Source: Sulfuricurvum sp. (GTDB taxonomy: Bacteria; Campylobacterota; Campylobacteria; Campylobacterales; Sulfurimonadaceae). Taken from it: a DNA stretch of 14,480 nucleotides. Under the pieces are notes generated by a model. The model made no database searches. It was not told where the DNA came from and worked only from the letters and a program-made list of their open reading frames with translations. The translations under genes were made by a program, and so were the position numbers. The DNA lies in NCBI GenBank assembly GCA_014764075.1, contig JACXUE010000014.1, positions 1-14,480 of the forward strand. The letters run 5' to 3'. Every line of letters begins with the position of its first letter. Position 1 is the stretch's first letter. Below, one piece after another: positions 1 to 7,549 of this stretch.

Positions 1-218
1 GCGTGTTCACGGCAGAATTTCTCCAAAATCAACGGTTTGATCTCCTCGGGGATGGGGTCTGAGGTATTGAGAATGATGGTAAAATGGATCGGGTGAGCAT
101 CTTTGACCAACGACGGGGAAGCCATCATGATGTATTCCACCCCATCGAGGAGTTTTTCGATTTCGCTGTATGATAGGTAGCTTTGAATACTAAGCGGTTT
201 CATCTCTTTCATAGTCAT
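1..218 (-). CDS. Unknown protein, 5' part only (runs off the window)
   Basis: An open frame reads leftward from an ATG at 218-216 to the window edge, giving about 72 residues that begin MTMKEMKPLSIQSYLSYSEI. No stop interrupts it. Its ATG shares one base with the TAA of the upstream gene (TAATG), so the two are probably one transcript and translationally coupled; there is no strong separate Shine-Dalgarno. I see no signal peptide, membrane segment or nucleotide-binding motif in the visible part, and I do not recognise the family. A downstream in-frame ATG (residue 3) is an alternative start. That it is a real gene is fairly likely from the tight junction and the long open frame; function is unknown. 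Confidence 0.6.
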   Translation of the reverse strand, partial: MTMKEMKPLSIQSYLSYSEIEKLLDGVEYIMMASPSLVKDAHPIHFTIILNTSDPIPEEIKPLILEKFCREH

Positions 219-691
219 TATCTTTTTAAAATTTTGGTCAGTAATGTGGTCATTCCGATATGGAGATTGTAGTTAGTGACCGGAAAATCGACCATCTCGT
301 TCTCCAAATTGACACTGTAACTGCTGAGATATTTCCCCAATATCTCCAAATCGATCGGTTGATAGGTGTCAGTGTTGATTTTGGTTCGTACGAGTTTTCC
401 AGCATCGTTGCTTTTGGCGAGGGTAAAGGCGAGGACTCTAAGGCTGTAGAGATCGCACCAGCGTAAAAAGAGTTCGGGACTGAGATCGGAGTGTGGATTT
501 CCCTCGGGATCGAACAAGAGATTTTGAGCGCGCAGAGGGATGAGAACACTCAAAACTGCTTCGCACAACGGCACACTCTTCTCCCTCCAAAAAGGGGCTT
601 CATCGCTTTTTTCCAATACTGAGGATATGACGTTCAAAATGGTCGATGCGTCTGATGATTTGAACAGTGACGAGATAGAGTTGAGTATCAT
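218..691 (-). CDS. Hypothetical protein, 157 aa
   Basis: The start is placed at the ATG at 691 because a strong GAGGAG Shine-Dalgarno lies five bases upstream of it on the minus strand; an ATG at 715 also opens the frame but has no such site. The product is predicted soluble and largely helical, with no signal peptide or membrane segment. A stretch near residues 30-55 (PFWREKSVPLCEAVLSVLIP) followed by an LSPELFL segment is loosely like the helical accessory region of TraD/DotL-type coupling ATPases, but there is no Walker motif, so this is only an impression. The stop overlaps the start of the next minus-strand gene by one base. It is divergently transcribed from the DUF445 gene. Function not known. 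Confidence 0.75.
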   Translation of the reverse strand: MILNSISSLFKSSDASTILNVISSVLEKSDEAPFWREKSVPLCEAVLSVLIPLRAQNLLFDPEGNPHSDLSPELFLRWCDLYSLRVLAFTLAKSNDAGKLVRTKINTDTYQPIDLEILGKYLSSYSVNLENEMVDFPVTNYNLHIGMTTLLTKILKR

Positions 692-730
692 CGTTTCTCC
701 TCTTTTTTGGTGCAACTTTAGCTATTTTTG

Positions 731-737
731 TATAATA
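731..737. promoter_or_regulatory. Overlapping divergent -10 elements
   Basis: On the + strand TATAAT (731-736) lies 28 bases before the AAGGAG site of the DUF445 gene, a good -10 hexamer without a clear -35. Read on the minus strand, the same bases give TATTAT (complement of 732-737), a plausible -10 for the 157-aa gene that starts at 691. Both genes may thus be fired from one shared AT-rich core. The + assignment is the stronger one. Confidence 0.55.
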
Positions 738-764
738 CCCCTATTAATATAAGGAGATTGTTTA

Positions 765-1463
765 ATGGATAAAGGATGGATTACCAATGGCGCTTCGGTG
801 AGCTTGGTTGTCGCCTCGTATGCTTTGGAGGGGATGGTCGGTTCGGCGTTGCGCTCAGCCGGATTGTTTGCCCTCTCAGGTGCGATTACCAATCAGCTTG
901 CGATCCATATGCTTTTTGAAAAAGTGCCGTTTTTGTATGGATCTGGAATCATACTCGATCGATTTGAATCGATCCGTGAAGCTCTCAAAACTCTTATCAT
1001 GGAGCAATTTTTTACCCCCGAGAAAATTGAGAGCTTTATAGCGACTCAAGAACGATCTATCGATTTGACACCGATTATCGAACAAACCGATTTTACCCCT
1101 GCCTATAACGCATTGGTCAAAAGCGTTATGGAATCTCCGATGGGAGGAATGTTGGGGATGTTTGGTGGTGAAACGTTGATATCTAAACTCAAAGAGCCGT
1201 TTTTGGAAAAAATCAAAGCTTCGACCATCGAGATTTCTCAAAGCGAGTCGTTTATGAATGCTCTCAAAGAACATGTTCATCGAGGGGGTTCCCATTTAAC
1301 CGACACCATTGATTCCATTGTCGAATCCCGTCTTGCGGAGTTGACGCCGATGATGGTCAAAGAGATGATTCATAATCTCATCAAGGAGCATTTGGGATGG
1401 CTCGTTGTGTGGGGTGGAGTGTTTGGAGGGTTGATCGGATTGCTTTCCGTGTTTGTGATTTGA
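765..1463 (+). CDS. DUF445 family membrane protein
   Basis: A 232-residue protein. Its N-terminal region has the DUF445 hallmark, a glycine-rich hydrophobic segment leading into GAITNQLAIHMLFEK (about residues 38-52), which matches the family pattern of an N-Q/W-L-A-I-x-M-L-F motif. A second hydrophobic segment closes the protein (about residues 209-232, GWLVVWGGVFGGLIGLL). The middle is charged and helical, as expected for the predicted extra-membrane part. It is shorter than the roughly 400-residue members, but shorter forms are common. An AAGGAG site (751-756) eight bases before the ATG fixes the start. The family has no settled biochemical role, so membrane location is the only firm inference. 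Monocistronic in appearance: clpB downstream has its own promoter. Confidence 0.85.
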   Translation: MDKGWITNGASVSLVVASYALEGMVGSALRSAGLFALSGAITNQLAIHMLFEKVPFLYGSGIILDRFESIREALKTLIMEQFFTPEKIESFIATQERSIDLTPIIEQTDFTPAYNALVKSVMESPMGGMLGMFGGETLISKLKEPFLEKIKASTIEISQSESFMNALKEHVHRGGSHLTDTIDSIVESRLAELTPMMVKEMIHNLIKEHLGWLVVWGGVFGGLIGLLSVFVI

Positions 1464-1481
1464 ATTAAAGCACTTAAAATA

Positions 1482-1502
1482 CTTGACAATAACAGACTCA
1501 AT
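1482..1502 (+). promoter_or_regulatory. HAIR-like operator (HspR site) upstream of clpB
   Basis: The sequence CTTGACA, seven bases, ACTCAAT forms an interrupted inverted repeat. It matches the HspR operator consensus CTTGAGT-N7-ACTCAAG at 11 of 14 arm positions with the exact N7 spacing. The left arm contains the clpB -35 hexamer, so a bound repressor would block RNA polymerase. HspR is known to control clpB in Helicobacter pylori and Campylobacter jejuni. The site and its position are seen directly; that HspR binds it is inferred. Confidence 0.65.
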
Positions 1503-1512
1503 TTATTATAAT
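1483..1512 (+). promoter_or_regulatory. clpB promoter (TTGACA-N18-TATAAT)
   Basis: A perfect -35 TTGACA (1483-1488) and a perfect -10 TATAAT (1507-1512) are separated by 18 bases. This is unusually close to the housekeeping consensus for this phylum, where -35 elements are normally weak. The AGGAG site (1529-1533) and the clpB ATG (1540) follow at suitable distances, giving a leader of about 20 bases. Such a strong promoter fits a gene held down by a repressor. Confidence 0.8.
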
Positions 1513-1539
1513 TCTTGTAACTCAATATAGGAGAATTTT

Positions 1540-4119
1540 ATGTCAGCGAATATTTTTGAAAAACTTACCCATCAAATGACCGAGATGATCGAATCGTCGA
1601 TCTCTCTAGCCTTACATAATAAAAACAGTGAAGTAGAACCGATCCATTTTTTGTGGGCATTGCTCGCCAACAGCAATTCCCCACTCAATCAAATGCTCGC
1701 CAAAATGAGCATAGATAAAACGGCGATTGAGCTCGATGTCAAAAGCAGTGCTTCCAAACTCCCCAGCGCGTCCCACGTCACCAAAGAGAGCATCCGACTC
1801 TCCCGCAATTTTGCCCATTCGCTCGAAGTGAGCACAGGTGAGATGGCGAAAAACGGCGACAGCTTTTTGGCGATCGATACCTACATCATCGCCAATCTTC
1901 AAAACGATCCGTTTAAATCGATTTTGGGCAAATACGTCGATTTGCGAGAGTTGGCGAAGAACTTTGAAGCATCCCGTGCAGGGCAAAAGATTGAATCTCA
2001 AACCGCCGATGAAAACTTGGAATCTCTTTCTAAATACGGAATCGATTTGACACGTGAAGCAGCTGAGGGGAAACTCTCTCCGGTGATCGGACGGGACGAA
2101 GAGATCGGGCGGATGATGCAGATTTTGATCCGAAAAACCAAAAATAACCCGATTTTACTGGGTGAACCCGGAGTCGGGAAAACGGCTCTCGTCGAGGGGC
2201 TTGCACAACGTATCTATAACAAAGAAGTACCGCTTAGTCTCCAAAACAAGCGGGTCATTGCTCTCGATATGAGTGCTTTGATTGCGGGGGCAAAATATCG
2301 CGGAGAGTTTGAAGATCGTCTTAAAGCGGTTGTTGATGAGGTGAAAAAATCGGCAAACGTTATCCTCTTTATCGACGAGATTCACACCATAGTCGGCGCG
2401 GGAGCATCTGAGGGATCGATGGATGCCGCCAATATCCTTAAGCCGGCTCTTGCTCGCGGGGAGTTGCATACGATCGGCGCAACGACGCTCAAAGAGTACC
2501 GCAAGTATTTTGAAAAAGATGCGGCACTTCAACGCCGTTTTCAGCCGGTCAACGTGGATGAGCCGAGTGTCAATCAGACATTGCAGATTTTGCGCGGGTT
2601 GAAAGAGCGTCTCGAGGCTCACCATAACGTCACGATTATCGATTCGGCGCTGGTTGCGGCGGCGAAGCTCTCCGATCGCTACATCAACGATCGGTTTTTG
2701 CCGGACAAAGCGATCGATTTGATCGATGAGGCGGCTGCGGAGCTCAAAATGCAGATCGAATCGGAACCCAATGCGTTAGCGAGTGTTAAACGTCGTCAAA
2801 CCAATTTGCAGGTTGAAAAAGAGGCTCTCAAAATGGAGGAGTCAACAGCCAACACAAAGCGGTTGGAGGAGATCGAAAAAGAGCTTGCCGATGTAAACGA
2901 GGAGCGCCGTAGTCTTGAGGCGCAGTTTAGTCATGAAAAAGAGGTTTTCAACTCCATGGCTAAACTCAAAGGGGAGATTGAAGCCAAACGGCGTGAAGCG
3001 GAACTGGCAAAACAAAATGCCGATTTCAATAAAGCCGCCGAGATCGAATACGGGCAAATTCCAAAACTTTATGAGGAAGAGAAAGCGCTTCAGGAGAAGT
3101 GGAAAAATATGATGGCGTCGGGAACACTTCTTAAAAACAGTGTTGACGAAGCCTCTATTGCGGGAATTGTGAGTCGATGGACGAAAATTCCGGTCAATAA
3201 AATGCTCCAAAGCGAAAAAGAGAAAATCCTCCATATCGAAGAGGAGCTTAACCGTGATGTCGTTGGTCAAAATAAAGCGACTCACGCCGTAGCCCGAGCG
3301 ATCAAGCGAAACAAAGCGGGACTCTCCGATAAGAGCCGTCCGATCGGTTCGTTTTTGTTCCTTGGACCTACAGGGGTCGGGAAAACCCAGACGGCAAAAA
3401 CCCTTGCGAAGTTCCTCTTTGACAGCTCTGAATCGATGATCCGTATCGATATGTCCGAGTACATGGAGAAACACGCGGTGTCACGCCTTGTGGGAGCACC
3501 TCCGGGGTATGTAGGGTTCGATGAAGGGGGACAGCTCACCGAAGCGGTACGCCGAAAGCCTTACAGCGTTATTTTGTTCGATGAGGTCGAAAAGGCTCAT
3601 CCCGATGTGTTCAATGTCCTCCTTCAGGTACTTGATGATGGGCGTTTGACCGATAACAAAGGGGTGGTGGTTGATTTTACCAATACTATTATCATCTTGA
3701 CCTCTAATATCGCGAGCGATAAGATCATGGCGCATCACGGAGAACCTCAGCTTGAGGAGATGGTACTTGGTGAGTTGAAGCAACATTTCAAGCCCGAATT
3801 CTTGAACCGTTTGGACGATGTGGTAGTCTTTAATCCATTGGGTGAAGCGCAAATTCTCAGTATCGTCGATCTTTTCTTTAGAGATATTGCGGCAAAAGTG
3901 GAAGAGAGAGACATTACGCTCACTCTTACCGATGCGGCAAAACGGTACATCGCGAGTGCGGGATTCGATCCAGTCTATGGCGCGCGTCCATTGAAACGCG
4001 CACTCTATGAGATCGTTGAAGACCGCCTTGCTGATTTGATACTCGGCGGAGAGGTCGATGAAGGATCGAAAGTGACATTTGATGCCGCAGGAGATGAGAT
4101 TACCGTTTCCGTGGCATAA
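1540..4119 (+). CDS. clpB: ATP-dependent chaperone ClpB (disaggregase)
   Basis: ClpB is a hexameric AAA+ chaperone that threads aggregated proteins through its pore together with DnaK. The 859 residues match the usual length (about 857 in E. coli). In order: a Clp N-domain (about 1-145); first nucleotide-binding domain with Walker A GEPGVGKT (208-215) and Walker B ending DE (279-280); the long charged coiled-coil middle domain (about 400-530) that separates ClpB from ClpA/ClpC; second domain with Walker A GPTGVGKT (609-616) and Walker B LFDE (679-682); and a C-terminal D2-small domain with the GARPLKR sensor-2 motif. All catalytic motifs are intact. An AGGAG site six bases upstream supports the ATG at 1540. 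A strong promoter with an overlapping HAIR-like site suggests heat-shock control through HspR. The cytochrome gene follows eight bases after the stop. Confidence 0.98.
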   Translation: MSANIFEKLTHQMTEMIESSISLALHNKNSEVEPIHFLWALLANSNSPLNQMLAKMSIDKTAIELDVKSSASKLPSASHVTKESIRLSRNFAHSLEVSTGEMAKNGDSFLAIDTYIIANLQNDPFKSILGKYVDLRELAKNFEASRAGQKIESQTADENLESLSKYGIDLTREAAEGKLSPVIGRDEEIGRMMQILIRKTKNNPILLGEPGVGKTALVEGLAQRIYNKEVPLSLQNKRVIALDMSALIAGAKYRGEFEDRLKAVVDEVKKSANVILFIDEIHTIVGAGASEGSMDAANILKPALARGELHTIGATTLKEYRKYFEKDAALQRRFQPVNVDEPSVNQTLQILRGLKERLEAHHNVTIIDSALVAAAKLSDRYINDRFLPDKAIDLIDEAAAELKMQIESEPNALASVKRRQTNLQVEKEALKMEESTANTKRLEEIEKELADVNEERRSLEAQFSHEKEVFNSMAKLKGEIEAKRREAELAKQNADFNKAAEIEYGQIPKLYEEEKALQEKWKNMMASGTLLKNSVDEASIAGIVSRWTKIPVNKMLQSEKEKILHIEEELNRDVVGQNKATHAVARAIKRNKAGLSDKSRPIGSFLFLGPTGVGKTQTAKTLAKFLFDSSESMIRIDMSEYMEKHAVSRLVGAPPGYVGFDEGGQLTEAVRRKPYSVILFDEVEKAHPDVFNVLLQVLDDGRLTDNKGVVVDFTNTIIILTSNIASDKIMAHHGEPQLEEMVLGELKQHFKPEFLNRLDDVVVFNPLGEAQILSIVDLFFRDIAAKVEERDITLTLTDAAKRYIASAGFDPVYGARPLKRALYEIVEDRLADLILGGEVDEGSKVTFDAAGDEITVSVA

Positions 4120-4127
4120 TTAGCACC

Positions 4128-4481
4128 ATGAAACTATTTAGCCTCTTAGTTGTTTTTTTATTACCATTATGGGGATGTACGGGGGATTGTATGACCTGTC
4201 ATCCCGCATTGCTTAAAACGATCGATACGGATATGCGTCATAAGCCGATGCAAACGTGCATTAAATGCCACAGTGCCGATCCTGCCAAAATGGCCGATTG
4301 CGGAAGTGATTGTTTCGCTTGTCATCCGATAGCTAAAATCGAGGGGACACGGGTGGCGGAACACGCGGTAATCCGCGAGTGTCGTGACTGTCATATGAAG
4401 CTGAAGACAAAAGTAGAATTGGACGTTACGCCGAAAGGGCAGTCGGTGATGCCTGCATTGCGAGATTTTTTGAAGCCTTAA
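4128..4481 (+). CDS. Small tetraheme c-type cytochrome, exported
   Basis: The 117-residue product begins with a hydrophobic signal sequence (residues 3-16). It carries four CxxCH haem-attachment motifs at residues 21-25 (CMTCH), 44-48 (CIKCH), 62-66 (CFACH) and 85-89 (CRDCH), about one haem per 25 residues of mature protein. Free histidines at 38 and 79 are candidates for distal haem ligands. Cys17 after LWG could be a lipidation site, but Trp at -2 is unusual for a lipobox, so plain secretion is equally possible. The role is presumably periplasmic electron transfer; the partner is unknown, and no respiratory genes lie nearby. It starts eight bases after the clpB stop with no visible Shine-Dalgarno, so it may depend on clpB transcription and translation. 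It ends convergently, overlapping the next gene by four bases. Confidence 0.9.
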   Translation: MKLFSLLVVFLLPLWGCTGDCMTCHPALLKTIDTDMRHKPMQTCIKCHSADPAKMADCGSDCFACHPIAKIEGTRVAEHAVIRECRDCHMKLKTKVELDVTPKGQSVMPALRDFLKP

Positions 4482-5002
4482 GCATATAAAGGATCAAACA
4501 TTTTATCAAACCCGTAGATGATTTTTTGCATCAATTTTTGAGCCTCTTCAATCATTTTTTCATGGATTTTGACATTTTGGACAGCATTGTCGAAAAGATC
4601 GACCACCCCTTTTTTTGCATGATTTTTGACATTTTCATCACTGTTTTTGAGATTTCCGATCAGTTTGGTTACATCGTATGCCACTTTATTGATCGGTGAG
4701 GTTTGGTTTTGTTCTTCGAGTTCTTTCATAAACTTATCGATATAAGGTTGTGTCTCTTTCATAAATCGATCGATCTCTTTTTGATCTTGCTCACTGATGC
4801 CGTTACTATCGAGGTTAAATGAAAACGCCTGCATCGAAGAGAATGAAAATGCCTCCTCTTTTGAATTGAGTGCAGTTTTTTGGTTCATAGAGAGAGATTG
4901 CTCGTTTTGAAAAGTGAGTAAGAGAGTGTCTCCGCTACTGGTTTTCATTTGGATGCTGAGTTCGTGTGAACGGTAGACATCGAGTGATGAGGTGGTTGTC
5001 AT
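4478..5002 (-). CDS. Hypothetical protein, 174 aa, possibly DUF5610-like
   Basis: The start is set at the ATG at 5002, preceded on the minus strand by an AAAGGG site at normal spacing; the frame is open for 16 more codons upstream but without a better site. The protein has no signal peptide. Residues about 1-70 are Ser/Thr-rich with likely beta strands; the rest is charged and helical, including a segment reading ISEQDQKEIDRFMKETQPY, then a helical C-terminus. The overall pattern recalls the DUF5610-type proteins of Campylobacterota (sometimes mislabelled hydrogenase-4 component G), but I cannot confirm this. It is convergent with the cytochrome gene, sharing a TTAA that holds both stop codons. 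It is transcribed away from rpmH. Function unknown. Confidence 0.75.
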   Translation of the reverse strand: MTTTSSLDVYRSHELSIQMKTSSGDTLLLTFQNEQSLSMNQKTALNSKEEAFSFSSMQAFSFNLDSNGISEQDQKEIDRFMKETQPYIDKFMKELEEQNQTSPINKVAYDVTKLIGNLKNSDENVKNHAKKGVVDLFDNAVQNVKIHEKMIEEAQKLMQKIIYGFDKMFDPLYA

Positions 5003-5055
5003 GGTAAACCCTTTGCAATAAGGTTGAATCGTAGTGGCAATATCGTACAATAACC

Positions 5056-5096
5056 AAAGAACTTTAACAAGCTTGCGTAAAGCTTAACCGTTCTTT
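5056..5096. repeat. Nested inverted repeat upstream of rpmH
   Basis: An outer pair, AAAGAAC (5056-5062) and GTTCTTT (5090-5096), encloses an inner pair, AAGCTT (5069-5074) and AAGCTT (5080-5085), around a five-base loop. It lies in the divergent gap between the 174-aa gene and rpmH and would cover the -35 position of the rpmH promoter. It may be an operator or a cruciform-prone site. No T-run follows, so it does not look like a terminator. Confidence 0.45.
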
Positions 5097-5110
5097 AAGT
5101 AAGATTTGTC

Positions 5111-5116
5111 TATTAT
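5111..5116 (+). promoter_or_regulatory. Probable -10 of the rpmH operon promoter
   Basis: TATTAT lies 37 bases before the rpmH ATG, within an AT-rich stretch and without a convincing -35, in line with promoters of this phylum. No other good -10 is seen between the nested repeat and rpmH. Confidence 0.4.
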
Positions 5117-5147
5117 TGCGTGCTAAAAATTTCTAAAGGAAATGGCT

Positions 5148-5282
5148 ATGAAAAGAACATACCAACCGCATAATACGCCACGTAAACGTACACACGGTTT
5201 CCGTGCACGTATGGCGACTAAAAACGGACGCCGTGTTTTGAATGCACGCCGTGCTAAGGGTAGAAAACGATTGGCTGTTTAA
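5148..5282 (+). CDS. rpmH: 50S ribosomal protein L34
   Basis: A 44-residue, very basic protein beginning [20 protein letters not shown] and ending [11 protein letters not shown], the full-length L34 pattern. L34 is a late-assembling protein of the large ribosomal subunit. An AAAGGA site (5135-5140) seven bases before the ATG supports the start. The gene opens the rpmH-rnpA-yidD-yidC-jag-mnmE cluster, the order conserved across many bacteria. rnpA starts 11 bases after the stop. The gene is short enough to be missed by length-filtered gene calling. Confidence 0.98.
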   Translation: MKRTYQPHNTPRKRTHGFRARMATKNGRRVLNARRAKGRKRLAV

Positions 5283-5293
5283 ATAGCTTTTCG

Positions 5294-5638
5294 ATGTTGA
5301 AGCTTCACAGTGAGTTTCAACGTGTTTATCAACGTGGGATAAATGCACACAGCACTTCGATCGCGTTGTTCTATCTCCCGTTACCGGGAGAAAAAAAAGT
5401 TGGATATACGGCCAGTAAAAAAGTTGGAAATGCCGTGGTACGAAATCGGTGCAAAAGACGCTTAAGGGCTCTTTTTCAAGAATTCGGATCGGAAGCAAAC
5501 GACGGATGGTACGTTTTTGTCGCCAAGAAAGGACTTTTTGATGAGTCTTTTGAGATTGTGCGACGCGACTGCAGATATGTTTTGAAACGGACGGGTGCCA
5601 TAGGTGGGACAGGCAATGATAAGAAGCTTCTTTCTTAA
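5294..5638 (+). CDS. rnpA: Ribonuclease P protein component
   Basis: RnpA binds the RNase P RNA and helps it trim the 5' leader of pre-tRNAs. The 114 residues are typical in length. The family signature is intact in KKVGNAVVRNRCKRRLRALF (about residues 42-61), containing the RNR motif; the upstream FQRVYQRG segment also matches the family. The ATG at 5294 has no good Shine-Dalgarno, but the short gap after rpmH suggests coupling; the frame stays open upstream into rpmH, so a slightly earlier non-ATG start cannot be excluded. Its 3' end overlaps yidD by 23 bases. Confidence 0.95.
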   Translation: MLKLHSEFQRVYQRGINAHSTSIALFYLPLPGEKKVGYTASKKVGNAVVRNRCKRRLRALFQEFGSEANDGWYVFVAKKGLFDESFEIVRRDCRYVLKRTGAIGGTGNDKKLLS

Positions 5639-5948
5639 ACTCCTTTGGCTCTATCGGCACTCTTTCTCTTTGGTGACTCGCGGTGCGTGCCGTCACTACC
5701 CCTCATGTTCCGAATATGCTTTATGGCAGTTTGAATGCAACACCCTCCCACGCGCTTTCGGCTCCACTTTTTTGCGAATTTTGCGTTGTAATCAGCTTTT
5801 TAACGGCGGGATTGATTACCCGATAGTCAAAAAACCGGAATTAAATCCCTCCGAACTCTCCATAGATACGATAAAATACTGGTTTGTTCCATACAAACAG
5901 AATTATTTTCTGATTAAAAATTTTAAGTTTAAAGGGTCACAGTGCTAG
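5616..5948 (+). CDS. yidD: Membrane protein insertion efficiency factor YidD
   Basis: A 110-residue YidD-family protein thought to help YidC insert membrane proteins. The signature CRHYPSCSEYA (about residues 25-35) and the RCNQLFNGGIDYP segment (about 57-69) match the family. An amphipathic, aromatic-rich N-terminus (MIRSFFLKLLWLYRH) fits membrane attachment. I choose the ATG at 5616, with AGGTGGG seven bases upstream, over a GTG four codons earlier. It overlaps rnpA by 23 bases and yidC by seven. The C-terminal about 40 residues after the core are longer than in minimal YidD proteins and are rich in Lys, Tyr and Phe. Confidence 0.93.
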   Translation: MIRSFFLKLLWLYRHSFSLVTRGACRHYPSCSEYALWQFECNTLPRAFGSTFLRILRCNQLFNGGIDYPIVKKPELNPSELSIDTIKYWFVPYKQNYFLIKNFKFKGSQC

Positions 5949-7549
5949 AAAAGTTTACTCCTAATCAGCGGCTACTCGTTGCCGTTGTATTATCTTTTGT
6001 CTTTTTTATAGGTTATACGACGATATTTCCTCCACAAACTCCTAACAGTGAAAGCAATTCGACACAAGTTGAAAAAACTTCCCAAGTTGCTCTTGAACCC
6101 ACTGTCCAAACTAGTCTAGAAACAAACGGTAGTGAAATTTCGAACATCAAGACGGTGAGTACCGATACGCTCACCACGATTACCGCAAAAGAGTTTACCC
6201 TCAAAATCGATACTCTAGGACGAGTTTCATCGGTTGTTTTGAGCAACGAAAAGCATAACGGCAAAGACGGAAAGCTCTCAGAGCTTATCGCTGCGTCAGG
6301 TCCTAAACCGCTCCAAATCCGTTTCGCCAATGAAGCATTGAATGATGCGGCGGCTACAACACCGTATACCACGAGCATCAATAACATTGCTTTAGGCGAG
6401 AACGGTAAAGCTTCCGTGACACTGACCCAAAATCTACCGGAACTTACCGTTACTAAAACATTGACGTTCTATGCGGATGGGCATTACGATGCAAGTATCG
6501 CCCTTTCCAATGAAAAACGCTACTCTCTTTATCTCGGGCAACATCCTGAAATTATCGAGCAGATGATGACGGTCGTTGGTGGAATGGTCTATTCGGGTGA
6601 GAACCTTACGACAATCTTCGAAGACGGCGATGTCGAGGGGCGTTCAATTTTCAGTGATGTCCATTTGGTTTCGGCATTCGATCAATACTATGCGACGATT
6701 TTTTACGGATTTGATAAAAATACACAAGTGAGCGTTGAGAGAGATATGAGCTCTAATCCTGTAATCTATTTGGAGGGGACGCCGAATTTTGTATTTAAGG
6801 GCTATATCGGTCCAAAAGAATATAAAACCCTTCAAGCTATCGATCCGATTTTGGTCAACGCGATCGAGTTTGGATGGTTTACGTTTGTTGCGACTCCGAT
6901 ATTCAAAATTTTGATGTGGTTGCACGGGATTTTCGGTAACTGGGGATGGGCAATTATCGCTCTTACAATCATCATCCGTGTTTTCCTCTATCCTTTGACT
7001 CATAAAGGGATGGTGTCGATGCAAAAAATCAAAGACATCGCTCCGAAAATCAAAGAGGTTCAAGAGAAGTACAAAGGGGATCCTGCCCGAATGAACGCCG
7101 CAGTGATGGAGATGTACAAAAAACACGGCGCGAATCCACTGGGCGGATGTTTGCCTTTGTTGCTGCAAATCCCAGTATTTTTCGCTATCTATCGCGTTCT
7201 TTTGAATGCCGTCGAGTTGCAAGGCGCACCGTGGATGGGTTGGATCGGTGACCTTTCTCGCATGGATCCTTATTTTATTTTGCCGATTTTGATGGGTGCA
7301 ACGATGTATTATCAGCAGAAGATTACACCGAGCAACTTTACCGATCCATTACAGGAGAAAATTTTTAAATTTCTTCCGGTGATCTTTACCTTCTTTTTCT
7401 TTACATTCCCTGCGGGATTGGTGTTGTATTGGTTTGTCAACAACTTGTTCTCGATCGCTCAACAGTATTTAGTGAACAAGCAATTCGAATCGGCGCGTGC
7501 AGCCCGTCACGAAGCCCATCTTGCGAGAAAACATCATGAAAAAGATTGA
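5942..7549 (+). CDS. yidC: Membrane protein insertase YidC
   Basis: YidC inserts and folds inner-membrane proteins, alone or with SecYEG. The 535 residues show the Gram-negative layout: TM1 near residues 10-27; a large periplasmic beta domain (to about 310); then the conserved core with the groove arginine R346 in IIIRVFLYPL, the cytoplasmic helical loop (KIKDIAPKIKEVQEKYKGDP), TM3 (about 401-424, GGCLPLLLQIPVFFAIY) and two or three C-terminal TMs ending in the PAGLVLYWFVNN motif. It starts with GTG at 5942, supported by AAAGGG five bases upstream; no in-frame ATG lies nearby. It overlaps yidD by seven bases and jag by 14, so the three are probably translationally coupled. Confidence 0.98.
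   Translation: MLEKFTPNQRLLVAVVLSFVFFIGYTTIFPPQTPNSESNSTQVEKTSQVALEPTVQTSLETNGSEISNIKTVSTDTLTTITAKEFTLKIDTLGRVSSVVLSNEKHNGKDGKLSELIAASGPKPLQIRFANEALNDAAATTPYTTSINNIALGENGKASVTLTQNLPELTVTKTLTFYADGHYDASIALSNEKRYSLYLGQHPEIIEQMMTVVGGMVYSGENLTTIFEDGDVEGRSIFSDVHLVSAFDQYYATIFYGFDKNTQVSVERDMSSNPVIYLEGTPNFVFKGYIGPKEYKTLQAIDPILVNAIEFGWFTFVATPIFKILMWLHGIFGNWGWAIIALTIIIRVFLYPLTHKGMVSMQKIKDIAPKIKEVQEKYKGDPARMNAAVMEMYKKHGANPLGGCLPLLLQIPVFFAIYRVLLNAVELQGAPWMGWIGDLSRMDPYFILPILMGATMYYQQKITPSNFTDPLQEKIFKFLPVIFTFFFFTFPAGLVLYWFVNNLFSIAQQYLVNKQFESARAARHEAHLARKHHEKD

Noticed and set aside
250..752. Several short + and - frames overlapping the 157-aa gene
   Set aside because: They lie in other frames of a gene with a strong Shine-Dalgarno and clean coupling to the next gene; none has its own signals.
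2842..3474. Long open frame of 210 codons on the minus strand inside clpB
   Set aside because: It lies wholly inside a complete, motif-perfect clpB, has no good ribosome-binding site, and its translation looks like the antisense of coding DNA.
5003..5147. Possible chromosome origin near rpmH
   Set aside because: rpmH is often near oriC, but no dnaA or dnaN is present and I see no cluster of DnaA boxes in the gap.
5604..5615. GTG start for yidD, four codons earlier
   Set aside because: The AGGTGGG ribosome-binding site is well placed for the ATG at 5616 and overlaps the GTG itself.
6644..7222. 192-codon minus-strand frame inside yidC
   Set aside because: Antisense to the conserved YidC core; no family features and no upstream signals.
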